NCBI GenBank assembly: GCA_900128585.1 | Contig: LT642545.1 | Span: 1 to 14,772 of the forward strand | Direction: 5' to 3' | Source of the DNA: Stramenopiles sp. TOSAG23-3 | Lineage: Eukaryota; Sar | DNA: 14,772 nt | Part shown: piece after piece, positions 5,640 to 14,353 of the stretch | Numbering within the stretch: position 1 is the stretch's first letter | Layout: the number at the start of each line of letters is the position of its first letter | Position numbers and translations under genes: made by a program | The notes under the pieces: model-generated | Told to the model about the DNA's origin: nothing | The model's database searches: none | Seen by the model: the letters and a program-made list of their open reading frames with translations, nothing else

Positions 5640-8558
5640 ATGCCGGCTTTCAATGAGTCAAACATAATGAAAGCCGTCAAGGCATCCAATCACTTGACGA
5701 AGCGTTCGAAGTGGGGCCATTCTATTCAAACCATTTTGAAAGAAGGGGGGTATGAAAGTAGAACGCTAACTGGTGTGCAGTCCGCCGCTGTGAACCTTCG
5801 CGGGCCCGAACCACCCACTCTAGACAGCAATACGGAGGCCGTTGACGGCGAAAGCGGCCCAAGCGCGGAAGCGGAAGACGCCTCCAACGTGTTTCTGACC
5901 GCCATATCCCCTACAGCCGGGGCGAGTAAGTCGGCAAAATCTCGGGCCAAAAACATGTATAGAGATAAGCATAGAATAGAATTTCAAGCAGGAACGAACA
6001 TAGTGTACGGGAGTTATATCAACCTGAAATGTGCGCAAGGGGTATACTTATCCGTCGATCCCCGCACGGGCCTGTCGAAAACGGTGGACCGGCTACAAGA
6101 CGCAACGACGTTTAAGGTCGCGAACGGGAACGAAGGAAACGAGGGGCATGAGTTTGGCCCCGTCTGCTTTGGGGACACTGTGGTGCTGACCCTGAAAGAC
6201 CAGCAGTACGTGACCAAAGGAGGAGACGTGAGGGACCTGGTGCTGGGGACAAAGATGGCCGTGGACTTGCACAACGTCACCCGGGTCAACATGGAAAATG
6301 CCGCGCCAGCGATGATTCCGTGCTGCATTCCGCACAATGGGCGGAAGAACCCAAAAGGGAGTTGGACGATTGTTCACCCATCGGCGGGCTACAGCGAGAA
6401 GGTAAAGGACAAGCCCGTCGTTCACTTGGGGAAAATGTGCCTTGAAATTGGTTGGAACCGGTTGACATCTGTCGGCCGCGTAGAGGACGGAGACATCGGG
6501 GTCGCCTTGAGGGAACCCCCGGGGAGCAAAGAGCGGCAACGAACGCAGCACAACAGCGAAGCGTTCTCGACTATATCGGACGCGAGCGCGAACAACCGCC
6601 AAACCAATAGACAAAAAGCCACACGCATGCCGAAGAAATCAAGCACGGTGTCGGGCTTGACTGCGGCTGCTAACATGCGGTGGACCGCCTACTTGGCCAT
6701 GCTGGGGTCCTCCAAAGAAGGGGGGAGCGGATCGGGGGGGAAGAGTGCCACGGAGCAGACCCTGCTTCGGGCGCAAGACCAAGTGTACAAGTCTCGTGTC
6801 AAGCGCGAGAATCGCGGCGAGGAATTCGCCTTTAGTTTTCGGTCCTCGATGGCGCAAACGTATGACAATGCCGAGGAGAGTATCGCAGGGTTGGACCAAC
6901 AGCGAAAGGGGCAGCTGTACGACAGGCTGAACAGACTGTACCTGCGGAACGAGAGCAGGGGGTGGAAACGCGACGTTGGGAACGAGACTGCGCAACGATC
7001 CAGGCAAAACAGCCGCTTAAGTCTGTCTGGCGACGGGACGGGAATGCACATCGATCCGCAGCATGAGGCTGTTTTGCAAACCCAAGAATGGCCAGAAAAA
7101 GGCATGACTCCTTTGCAAATTGCGACGGCCTTAGCGGACGCCGCAAGGTTGAAAGCGTTGGTCAAAAGCTCCGTGTGGGCAGAAATTTCTGTACAGCAGC
7201 GGATTATGGAGGCAGAAGAAGCGGAAGAATTGCGACGTGCCGTTATTGTGTTGCAGCGCGCTACCAGAAACTGGATACAGCGCCGATGGACCGTCAAGCT
7301 GGAATGGGAGGACGAACACGTTGCAAATGCAATGGAAAATAGTATGCAGGAGACCGGAACTTCCACGGAAGGGCACAGATCCTTGGGCCCAGGAGACAGC
7401 ACTCGCCCTGCTGGTGGCCCGCCCGCTGTGGACGAACGGCAAATCCACACCCGCAATGGGGCAAAGCAGGGCCCGCAGCAGCGCCCCTTGACCGCAGCGG
7501 TGCCCGGGACCAAGTCGGTGGCCCGGACCATATTGAGCGGTGAACTGAACGAGATGATGAGCTCGCAGTCATCCCCGTCCCTTTTGAACGATGGCAAGGT
7601 CCGATTGCGCAGGCGGCCAAAAACTGCCAACTCGCGCATGAAAGTTGTTCCGTCCCGAAAGGCCTTTGGTATCACCGACCGTCCAACGCGTTCCCAGACG
7701 GCCAAGCGGCGCAACGCTGAGCTCAAGGCACAAAGCGTGAGGTCGACGAATGAGGATCTGGATGCTGCGCGGCAGAGTATCAAAGCCGCCGATGCCGCAA
7801 CGTCCCGTGTTGCTGCGGCCCAAATAGACGGCAACCACAAAGGCTTGCCCATGAACGAATTGCTGAACGGTCCGACCCCGACCCAAATGAAAGCAGGTCC
7901 ATTTTTAAAGCCGCAGAGCTTCAGGATAAAATCCGCCAGCAAACGCGGAAACAAGCGCGCCCAAAGTGCGAGTGGGCACAGGGCAGGCACGTCCGTGTAC
8001 AGAAGTCGCGCTCGCCCATCATCTTCTTCTGCAACATTCAAAAGCGCTCGATCGAACAAATCGAAAAAGAATCGGTCGGGCCAAGCGGGTAGAAAATCGC
8101 GGCCTAGAACGGCCGGGCAACGCCATTTGGAGCGCTTGCGAATTCTTCCTCGCCCCATTACGGCGTCCGGTAAGTCCCTGAAACATGGAAGCCGCCAGAG
8201 GCTCAAACCTTTCGGTGCTGCGCAGACGATGCGGCCTTTCTCTGCGTCCTCTCACTATTTTCGTGAGTTTCGACAGAGTGAGAGCAGGCTGTTGCCGCGC
8301 TCCGTTTCTGGCCCTCAACTGACCAGCAACATGCCGCTTATGCAACGCGCCCTCCCACCCACAGGGCCAAGGCAAATCGACGAGCACCTGGAACGCGCGG
8401 AATACCACGAAACGGCGATGAGAGAGAGGGAGAAGGAAGATTTGAACGGGCGGCGTAGGATCAACCGGTACATCAAGAGCACCGAAGATGCCCGCAAAGG
8501 GTTTGTAGAAACCAACAAGCGCCTACAAAACCCTGCCGGTTCCGGGTGGATTTACTGA
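5640..8558 (+). CDS. Large basic protein: beta-trefoil-like region, IQ motif, RPx[TS]A repeats
   Basis: No named family is recognised. It has 972 residues in a single exon. After a disordered start, residues about 120-290 look like an all-beta, trefoil-type region: YGSYINLKCAQGVYLSVD (123-140) has the G-x-YLSVD turn, and KGSWTIVHP (239-247) has the closing W-x-x-x-P strand seen in MIR and related trefoils. An IQ calmodulin-binding motif lies at about 533-549 (AVIVLQRATRNWIQRRW). The tail (about 600-870) is very basic and repeats RPx[TS]A: RPLTA 615, RPKTA 659, RPRTA 821, RPITA 838 and RPFSA 865, plus variants RSQTA and RAQSA. The last 60 residues are charged and helical (ERAEYHETAMREREKEDL). 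IQ plus repeated RPxTA in a basic tail is what I associate with ciliary or microtubule-bound proteins, so a calmodulin-regulated cytoskeletal role is my inference. The ATG at 5640 is the first in frame and the protein looks complete. Confidence 0.8.
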   Translation: MPAFNESNIMKAVKASNHLTKRSKWGHSIQTILKEGGYESRTLTGVQSAAVNLRGPEPPTLDSNTEAVDGESGPSAEAEDASNVFLTAISPTAGASKSAKSRAKNMYRDKHRIEFQAGTNIVYGSYINLKCAQGVYLSVDPRTGLSKTVDRLQDATTFKVANGNEGNEGHEFGPVCFGDTVVLTLKDQQYVTKGGDVRDLVLGTKMAVDLHNVTRVNMENAAPAMIPCCIPHNGRKNPKGSWTIVHPSAGYSEKVKDKPVVHLGKMCLEIGWNRLTSVGRVEDGDIGVALREPPGSKERQRTQHNSEAFSTISDASANNRQTNRQKATRMPKKSSTVSGLTAAANMRWTAYLAMLGSSKEGGSGSGGKSATEQTLLRAQDQVYKSRVKRENRGEEFAFSFRSSMAQTYDNAEESIAGLDQQRKGQLYDRLNRLYLRNESRGWKRDVGNETAQRSRQNSRLSLSGDGTGMHIDPQHEAVLQTQEWPEKGMTPLQIATALADAARLKALVKSSVWAEISVQQRIMEAEEAEELRRAVIVLQRATRNWIQRRWTVKLEWEDEHVANAMENSMQETGTSTEGHRSLGPGDSTRPAGGPPAVDERQIHTRNGAKQGPQQRPLTAAVPGTKSVARTILSGELNEMMSSQSSPSLLNDGKVRLRRRPKTANSRMKVVPSRKAFGITDRPTRSQTAKRRNAELKAQSVRSTNEDLDAARQSIKAADAATSRVAAAQIDGNHKGLPMNELLNGPTPTQMKAGPFLKPQSFRIKSASKRGNKRAQSASGHRAGTSVYRSRARPSSSSATFKSARSNKSKKNRSGQAGRKSRPRTAGQRHLERLRILPRPITASGKSLKHGSRQRLKPFGAAQTMRPFSASSHYFREFRQSESRLLPRSVSGPQLTSNMPLMQRALPPTGPRQIDEHLERAEYHETAMREREKEDLNGRRRINRYIKSTEDARKGFVETNKRLQNPAGSGWIY

Positions 8559-8668
8559 AACAAAAAACCTTTAACCTGTGTGTTGTGCTGTGTTTTACAC
8601 TACGCGCGCATACGACTATTCTCTCCCACTCCAAATAATATATCATTTACGGTTTGTATTTCAAAAAG

Positions 8669-8741
8669 TTATTTTAAATACGCCGGAAATAAAAGCCAAA
8701 ATTTATTTTAAATACGCCGGAAATAAAAGCCAAAATTTATT
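8669..8741. repeat. 34-bp tandem duplication in the shared 3' region
   Basis: Bases 8669-8707 match 8703-8741 exactly, so a 34-bp unit is present about 2.1 times without a mismatch. Each unit contains ACGCCGGAAATAAAAGCC. The right end runs into the stop codon (TAA, 8740-8742) of the V-ATPase gene. The perfect match suggests a recent duplication. Confidence 0.95.
8688..8727 (+). terminator. Paired AATAAA poly(A) signals, with one for the opposite strand between them
   Basis: AATAAA occurs at 8688-8693 and again at 8722-8727 because of the 34-bp duplication, about 130 and 165 nt after the stop of the IQ protein gene. On the opposite strand AATAAA lies at 8702-8707, 33 nt after the V-ATPase stop. 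The canonical hexamer is used across many eukaryotes; use here is inferred from position only. Confidence 0.4.
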
Positions 8742-9963
8742 ATAATTCTACGCTCACGTATGGGAAAAACTCCGCTCCAGCTCCATCGTTTTCCTCCGTG
8801 CCATACTCTTCCTCGGCTAGGTGGCCATAAAGCTTCCCCAACTGTTTCCGAACCTCCATCATTTTCCCATCGTTTACGTCCAACAGCAAAGACGTAAACT
8901 CCGGGGGCAGCCCATAGCGTAACACTGATTCTATGAAAACCTGCACCGATTTAATGTGCAACAATCCGATCACCGATTCCCCAAAATGGACTTTTGCCCA
9001 CTCCAACGTTTTTCCTTCGTACAGGTTGAAATCAGAGTCGAGTTTCGCGGCTTCCGTAAATGCCTGCAGCGTTTTCTCTGGGTCGACCGTAAAGTCCGGG
9101 CGGACGACGTATCGTTTCGCCCTACACTCGTTGTAGAAAGTGTCTGCAATTCCCCACCCGTCGTCTGCCCTCTGGGACTTCAAGACGATGAGACTGAACA
9201 GCACGCAATCCTTGTCCGACAAAATCCTACACAACGACCCCGGGACTACCAATGGGACCACCGAACCAACTCCGTCCTCTCCGCCGCCAAGGGACTCGTG
9301 GGTGTTTTGGAACTGTTCAACGAGGGAGTTCGGCACTCCGATCAGTACAGTTCGCAGAAACTGGGAGTTGACGAAATCTGTGCGCTTTAGGGCGACGCCA
9401 GTCTGCTCTACGATGCAAGGTGGTATTCTCGTGCCATCGAACGTGACCAAATTCTCCACCGCCAATACCCCGTGCAGATTGGCGTTCAGCAAGTTTCCTC
9501 GGCGGCTTCTTTCCGCTTTTTGCCGCAGCTGTTTCTTTTCGGCGTAGGCTACTTGAAACTGTCGCAGTTCCTCTTCCATCTTTGATACGCTCATCTGCAG
9601 CAACTTTGTCAGGTCTGCTAGGGACCGCGACGTGGGGTACTTCATTTCCTTCCACTGGAAAGTCTTTGCGTACTGGAACTTGTCCTTCCCTTCCACGTCG
9701 CTCCAGTGCGCCGTGCTCCGCTCAAAGCGTTGGGCATGTATCTCCCGACCTAGTTTCTCAATCTGGGAAACGAGCATTGCGCACGCCGCGTTCAGCTTTG
9801 CCAACTCATCACTAAGGGATATAAGAACGTTCAGCGTCCCAACCCTGAGCTGGGGCATGGAGTACCGTGTAACATCGCATAGCGCGCCTATGCTTCGGTG
9901 AAGTGCGTCCTCGTTGTAGTGCTCCGTAGGAACAGTTACGATCTGATAACCAAGCCCTCGCAT
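8740..9963 (-). CDS. V-type H+-ATPase subunit C (V1 sector)
   Basis: Subunit C links the peripheral stalks of the V1 motor to the membrane V0 ring and is released when the pump disassembles reversibly. This 407-residue protein aligns throughout with the family (usually about 380-392). The N-terminal foot region has MPQLRVGTLNVLISLSDEL (36-54), matching the family's VGTLDSLVGLSDEL-type block. The head has FQWKEMKYPTSRSLADL (102-118). The C-terminal block IKSVQVFIESVLRYGLPPEF (337-356) is close to invariant across eukaryotes, and the chain ends FFPYVSVEL as homologues do. The slight extra length comes partly from a Gly-rich loop (THESLGGGEDGVGS, 221-234). The start is the first ATG and places the family N-terminal strand (YQIVTVPTE) at residue 6. 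It would act at vacuoles, contractile vacuoles or other acidic compartments. No introns are seen. Confidence 0.95.
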   Translation of the reverse strand: MRGLGYQIVTVPTEHYNEDALHRSIGALCDVTRYSMPQLRVGTLNVLISLSDELAKLNAACAMLVSQIEKLGREIHAQRFERSTAHWSDVEGKDKFQYAKTFQWKEMKYPTSRSLADLTKLLQMSVSKMEEELRQFQVAYAEKKQLRQKAERSRRGNLLNANLHGVLAVENLVTFDGTRIPPCIVEQTGVALKRTDFVNSQFLRTVLIGVPNSLVEQFQNTHESLGGGEDGVGSVVPLVVPGSLCRILSDKDCVLFSLIVLKSQRADDGWGIADTFYNECRAKRYVVRPDFTVDPEKTLQAFTEAAKLDSDFNLYEGKTLEWAKVHFGESVIGLLHIKSVQVFIESVLRYGLPPEFTSLLLDVNDGKMMEVRKQLGKLYGHLAEEEYGTEENDGAGAEFFPYVSVEL

Positions 9964-10031
9964 ATTTCTTTACCTCGTGCAAGCCCAAACTATCACAAAA
10001 TGTTCTCGTTCGTTTCTTTCTCTCTCAATGT

Positions 10032-10045
10032 GCATATATATATGC
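10032..10045. promoter_or_regulatory. Perfect 14-bp AT palindrome, possible TATA region for V-ATPase C
   Basis: GCATATATATATGC is a perfect palindrome located 69-82 bp upstream of the V-ATPase ATG. It could act as a TATA element for the minus-strand gene, but TATA-like sequence is common in this AT-rich DNA. Confidence 0.25.
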
Positions 10046-10733
10046 TGTGCCTCTTTTTTTAAACTTTAAAATCATATTTTTTTCATTTCTTTTCGACCAC
10101 ATCAAATTGGATATTATACTGACTAACTAACACGAACAAAAAACTTCAACTTTTTTCTCCTCCTTCTTCTTCTTCTTTTTTCTATTATTATTATTATTAT
10201 CTTTATTAATTATTATTATTATAACACACACCACACAGCATTCTCAATTTTCTTCTTCTTTCTTTGTTGTAGTTTAATAGGTTGTGTTTTTGGTGGTGGT
10301 GTTTGTTGGTGTGTAGCTGTTGGTGTATAGTATATGCCTTTCCCCAAACGATTGGATATCTGTTATCTACTACTACACAGTGTGACATTGTATCGCACAG
10401 TTTTCTTCAGTGTTCAATTGTACTACGGTATAAAATAATAATAATAATAAGAAGAAGCAAATGAAAAGAAGAGAAAGAAGAAGGAGGAAGAATATTTTTT
10501 ATTTCTTCTTCCTTCTATCAAATATATTTTATAATCATTTATTTTATTATACAGGTGACAGTATACAGTAATAGGTATTTTTATTAGATTTTATTTAAAA
10601 GAAGAAGAAATGATGAGCACAATGATTGATGAAGATTTATTCTCATTCTTTATAGGTCAATAGCTGTAGTATTAATATTATTATATGCATATCGATTATT
10701 ATTATTAGTTTTTTGAAGTACCAGTAGTGTAAA

Positions 10734-10751
10734 CCCTATCCCTAACACTAA
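10734..10751 (+). repeat. Three telomere-like hexamers
   Basis: CCCTAT-CCCTAA-CACTAA lie head to tail, matching (CCCTAA)3 with two mismatches. This could be a tiny interstitial telomeric tract left by break repair, or chance. Confidence 0.4.
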
Positions 10752-10875
10752 CGACGTACAAATTAATTTTAAGAAGAAATTACATACAAAGACACAAGTA
10801 GTAAGAATTATGAAGTACATACTTTCAGTTTATTATCACTTCAAGATTTCCGGGTATGCCATTACTCCCCGGCCA

Positions 10876-11841
10876 TTACTCCCCGTCTTTCTGTTCGTGG
10901 TGGTGGTGATGGTGATGGTGGTGGTGGTGATGGTGGTGTCCCCCTCCTTTTTCACCGTCTCCATGGTGTTTTCTGTGGTGGTGGCGGTGTTTGTGGCCAT
11001 CTTCCTCCCCGCTGTCCTCATCGTCATCCATCAAATCCATGTTTGTGATATCGTCTTGCAGTTTCCCGATCTGTGCATCGACAGCATAAGCTTTGTTTTT
11101 ACGCTTCTTCTTTCCCTGGTCTTTCGGGTGCAACTGGTCGTCCTTGGCGTGCATCTCGGTACTCAAATCATCTTCCAAATGGTGCAACTCGTTTAACAAT
11201 CGCGCGGCTTCTTTGTCGTGTTTCAATTTGTCGTCTGCCGCCTTTTTCTTCTTGGCGTCCCTCTCTGCATTTTTCTTCCGCCGCAGCATCTCCTCTTCCG
11301 GAATTCCTCCCAGAAACGCTTTGCTCGCCTTGTGAACCCCAAATTTTTCCAGCTCTTTGTCCGTATGCTCGTGAAGTTTGCATATGTCTATAATCCACTC
11401 GTCAAAGGCGTGGTCCCCTATATTTTTGTACGCTGTCAAGTGTTTCGTGACGAACTCCTCTTTCGAAATGACGTAATCTTCCCCGGCTATTTCTTCAAAC
11501 TCGTCCGCCACGTTGCTATAATAAGCATGTGGTAAATTGAGTCGCTGGTTAGTTATAAATTAGAAGGAAAACTAAAGGGTCGGGGTCACCTACCGTACTT
11601 CTGCAACCGTTAAGTCTGCTATTGTTGTCATAAACTCATCTCTGTGAGAAAGAAAAAAAGGCAAGTTAGGCCGTTAGCTCAAGGAAAAACGAACATCATA
11701 TTGTTATACTTACTTCGACAGAACCCCGTTATTGTTTCCGTCTAAGTGTTGAAACACAAGGACAAGTTTTTCTCTCCGGGATTTCCCAACAAGATCTTCC
11801 GCGTGAACTGCGTTTGGATCCGCCGACGCACAAATACCCAT
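10876..11841 (-). CDS. Three-exon EF-hand protein with acylation-type N-terminus and poly-His tail
   Basis: Exons are 11841-11714, 11641-11594 and 11515-10876, joined at GT-AG sites in matching phase to give 271 residues. The start MGICASAD fits N-myristoylation (Gly2, Ser6) with a palmitoylatable Cys4, so membrane anchoring is likely. A canonical EF-hand follows: REKLVLVFQHL helix, loop DGNNNGVLSKDE (34-45), then FMTTIADL. A second, degenerate hand (FEEIAGEDYVISKEEF, 65-80) lacks the acidic first residue and resembles the calcium-insensitive hands of alpha-actinin type. Residues about 120-215 are highly charged and helical (LRRKKNAERDAKKKKAADDK, 126-145). The C-terminus is acidic, then His-rich: HKHRHHHRKHH and 14 consecutive His (10897-10938), likely binding zinc or other metals. 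The single true calcium site, membrane anchor and His tail suggest a calcium-sensing adaptor; partner unknown. The first two exons are too short to stand out as open frames, but the intact EF-hand across the splice supports the model. Confidence 0.85.
11516..11593 (-). other. Intron 2 of the EF-hand gene (78 nt)
   Basis: The donor is GTAGGT and the acceptor TTATTATAG. ATAACTAAC inside it fits a branch site. Splicing completes an Arg codon (CG/C) and avoids an in-frame TAG. Confidence 0.85.
11642..11713 (-). other. Intron 1 of the EF-hand gene (72 nt)
   Basis: The donor is a near-perfect GTAAGTAT and the acceptor TTTCTCACAG is preceded by a pyrimidine tract. CCTAAC upstream fits a branch site. 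It interrupts the EF-hand loop at Lys43 (AA/A), so correct splicing restores the calcium-binding glutamate at position 12. Confidence 0.9.
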
Positions 11842-12070
11842 GTCCCTGCACGTGCAAGGAACGCAGTGAGCCAACGGTGGAAACACCCTACAAGAACAAC
11901 CGTCGTGACAACCAAGCCTCTTCTTTCTGCCAAGAATCTCTTAAGGTGCGCTCCCCATTGGACTTTTGCCTTGCTTTGTTGACGTGGCAAATAACACCAA
12001 GGAGAAGGGTTAAAAAGACACACCCCAAAAAACGGGGTGGCGGGGGCGGTAGTGTTGGTAGTTGAGAATG

Positions 12071-12146
12071 AAGATGATGAGATGACGAATGATGATTATT
12101 GATTGAGATAGATTGATGATGATATGATGATGATGATTGATGATTT
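12071..12146 (+). repeat. Imperfect (GAT)n repeat
   Basis: Runs of GAT and GATT/GAA units cover about 75 bases, with several interruptions. No coding frame is supported. Confidence 0.7.
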
Positions 12147-12337
12147 TCAATTATTTTATTTTTTAGCTCGGCGGCGGTATTATATTATTATATTAAATAT
12201 ATTAAAAACTAAAAGCAAAAAGCAAAAAAAACCAAGCAAGCAGCAGGCAGCAAATACAGTATTAATACCGGTATAGTAATATAAAAAATACGAAGCAGTA
12301 GCAGGTAGCAGTTGGTGTGAGAAAATAAACTTCAACA

Positions 12338-12361
12338 CATCCAACATCCAACATCCAACAT
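12338..12361 (+). repeat. Short tandem repeat of CATCCAA
   Basis: Three exact 7-bp CATCCAA units are followed by a partial CAT unit. Confidence 0.85.
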
Positions 12362-12925
12362 CATCAAATAATAATATAAAAATAATTTCTATAGTTATTA
12401 TACATAGATACAGCATACAGCACAATATAATATACTACACATCATTATATACGAGGAGTAAAGGCTTTAAATTAAAACTATGACTCTACTATTTCTATAT
12501 TAAAAAAAGCTAGACGACTATATATAATACTACTACACAATACTAAAAAATAATAACTAAGAACACAACAACACAAACATTTTTATTTTGTTGTTTTTGT
12601 TGTTGTGGTGTGGTGGTTTGTTGTTTTTCCATTCTTATTATTATTTATATATTATTATATATCTTCTTATAGTCCTTCTATTATATTTCCTTTTTTTTTC
12701 CTTCTTTTTTTCTTCCTTTCTTTCTTCCTGCTGCGCATCAATCATCATGTTTTCGTTACAAAAAAACAACAAACAAACAAATTATTAATTAAATATATCG
12801 TTCTTTTTTATTGAAATGTTTTTATTTTAATAATCGGTAGTACCGTAAATAAATTGGGGAAAGGGCATAGATTTTCTGAAGGGTGAGGACCGACCGAGAA
12901 AGTGGGTGATTTAAATTTTGGAACC

Positions 12926-14353
12926 ATGTACAAGTGGGATTTGACAATCAAAACACGGAGGGAGCTAGAACAGAAGACTGGGCAGAAAAGGGAAAAAGGT
13001 CATTTTAAGTGGAAGTTGCAGACTAGGGGGAGACAAAAACATGCGCGAAGGGCCGTTCTCGGTGCCGCTGCGTCCTCGCGCGATTTTAGGACTTTCACCA
13101 ACAATGTAAAAGGGAATTTGTCGTACGCTGAGGCGCGCGTCCTTCGGATCGAGCCGGACAAAGACCGAAGACTGCTCGACAAAGCTCAACGCGATCGTCT
13201 CTTCTATAGAAATTTGAGACGCAAGCAACGAGAGCAACAGCTTCAAAGAGAAAAGGAAATTGCACGTGCACAACGGAAAAAGGAAATGTTGCAAGCCGCA
13301 CATGGTCCCGGGAATCGAAAGAAAAAGAAAAGGGAAAGCCTCGCGAGCTCCGAAACCGAAGGCGATGAAGCAGGCAATGATCTACAGAGCGAGGAATGTA
13401 CAAATGAAATAGATGGGGGGTCCAGTGTGTACTCTGAGGAGAGCAGCACCGGTGACATGGAATCTTCCGTTACCAAAGGCCTTGGTTTGGACGACGGCGA
13501 CCCCGAGCTTCCATACAACCCCGTCGTAGAGCCCGTTCGAAAAAACACGTCGTTTGTGTATACATTTGCACGGCCGCACACGTCACAGCCAAAGATGAAC
13601 TTGCACCGCAGTTTCCATGCCTTGGCGACGAATGAAAGCCGGGGGTCATACAGTAGCTTGAACCTTAGATCTTCTATTGACTTTGAAAAGGCTCCAACTC
13701 TTCGCCGCTTCCCGTACGACGAAGTAAAAAACTCGCGACCCAACATTGCACCGGACAAGTATGACATTAGGTCCGTAAGTGGGTTAAATGACATCCGGTT
13801 TTCGTCTGCTCCAAAAGTAGGAAGCTGCTTCAAAAAGCGCTACTTCGCTTCTCGGTCGCAACTGGGTGAACGCGAACTAGAAGATCTGATGTTTGAAATG
13901 AACCACGCCGATTGTAATACATCCCCAACGACAGCAAATGCAAGCCCGGAGAAGCAAAAATTTCGAAAGTTGGCTAGACTGGACACGATGCGGATAATCC
14001 AAAAGAAAAGGGCCGTGCGAGCCAAAAGAAGAACATTTAAACAGCAGTCTCCTAAACGGTCGCCTAAACACAAGTCGGAGCCTCTATGGAAATTACCAAT
14101 CCATAGGCGCAAAGACTTTCACCCTTCGCCGTTCGATGAAGATCCGTTTGGGGAAGATAATACATGGGAAGATTTAGAGCGGTTGTACAAGCAAATCTCC
14201 CCCTTAAAGGAGAGACGGAGACCCGGCGAGAGCCCACTTCCAAAAGCCAAGAATCCATTTTTCTTTGAAGGTGGAAAAAAAACACGGCCGCGAAAACACA
14301 GAGCGCGTATGTACATGCCCCCTGCACCGAAAGCCGAAAAAGAATCACGATGA
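12926..14353 (+). CDS. Basic coiled-coil protein with acidic middle, possibly cytoskeletal
   Basis: No family is recognised. The frame is open from a GTG at 12902, but the first ATG is at 12926, giving 475 residues starting MYKWDLTIKTRREL. The N-terminal 60 residues are strongly basic. Residues about 80-122 form a likely coiled coil (RDRLFYRNLRRKQREQQLQR, then EKEIARAQRKKEML). An acidic, Ser-rich stretch follows (about 140-193). The second half has short proline/arginine motifs: ARPHTSQPK (215-223), SRPNIAPDKYDI (270-281) and RFSSAPKVGS (291-300), which loosely recall the PDxYD and SSAP repeats of ciliary microtubule proteins of the SHIPPO/STPGR kind. The C-terminus is again basic and Pro-rich (RPRKHRARMYMPPAPKAEKE). 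It diverges from the EF-hand gene and converges on the next gene. A microtubule-binding role is a guess from composition. The coding call rests on frame length and GC content unlike the spacers. Confidence 0.75.
   Translation: MYKWDLTIKTRRELEQKTGQKREKGHFKWKLQTRGRQKHARRAVLGAAASSRDFRTFTNNVKGNLSYAEARVLRIEPDKDRRLLDKAQRDRLFYRNLRRKQREQQLQREKEIARAQRKKEMLQAAHGPGNRKKKKRESLASSETEGDEAGNDLQSEECTNEIDGGSSVYSEESSTGDMESSVTKGLGLDDGDPELPYNPVVEPVRKNTSFVYTFARPHTSQPKMNLHRSFHALATNESRGSYSSLNLRSSIDFEKAPTLRRFPYDEVKNSRPNIAPDKYDIRSVSGLNDIRFSSAPKVGSCFKKRYFASRSQLGERELEDLMFEMNHADCNTSPTTANASPEKQKFRKLARLDTMRIIQKKRAVRAKRRTFKQQSPKRSPKHKSEPLWKLPIHRRKDFHPSPFDEDPFGEDNTWEDLERLYKQISPLKERRRPGESPLPKAKNPFFFEGGKKTRPRKHRARMYMPPAPKAEKESR

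Larger units (their letters stand above)
9964..10875. other. 0.9 kb AT-rich spacer upstream of V-ATPase C
   Basis: No gene is visible. The spacer holds the V-ATPase promoter at its left and the 3' UTR of the EF-hand gene at its right. It contains pyrimidine runs and TTA repeats (about 10139-10221), an AATAAT/GAAGAA run (10434-10457), an imperfect purine/pyrimidine hairpin (arms 10479-10492 and 10503-10516, one mismatch), and three telomere-like units at 10734-10751. Some T-rich frames are open but are low-complexity. Confidence 0.6.
11842..12925. other. 1.08 kb divergent spacer
   Basis: This lies between two divergent gene starts. The first 200 bases are GC-richer and probably leader of the EF-hand transcript; they include a 6-bp stem hairpin (CACCCC, AAAAAAC, GGGGTG, near 12020-12042). 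Next come GAT repeats (about 12071-12146), a 7-bp tandem repeat (12338-12361), and very AT-rich DNA with T-rich runs (12600-12730). The final 80 bases before the + gene regain normal composition and are likely its leader. No gene or RNA is recognised. Confidence 0.6.

Noticed and set aside
6689-8206. 505-codon open frame on the minus strand, opposite the 972-residue gene
   Set aside because: It is antisense to a gene with clear IQ and RPxTA motifs, is rich in Cys/Arg/Ser without any domain, and is explained by the GC-rich codon use of the sense gene.
10282-10464. Small + frame rich in Cys and Trp (MCFWWWCLL)
   Set aside because: It comes from GT-rich simple sequence and ends in an AATAAT repeat; it is not protein-like.
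11742-12023. 93-codon minus frame over the first exon of the EF-hand gene
   Set aside because: It is in a different frame from the EF-hand coding exon and has no motif; the spliced EF-hand model explains the region.
12588-12814. T-rich frames giving Leu/Phe/Tyr/Ile-rich peptides that resemble membrane segments
   Set aside because: They are low-complexity translations of T-rich spacer DNA, with no support for a transmembrane protein.
12902-12925. GTG start of the coiled-coil protein at 12902
   Set aside because: GTG is an unlikely nuclear start; the in-frame ATG at 12926 was used.
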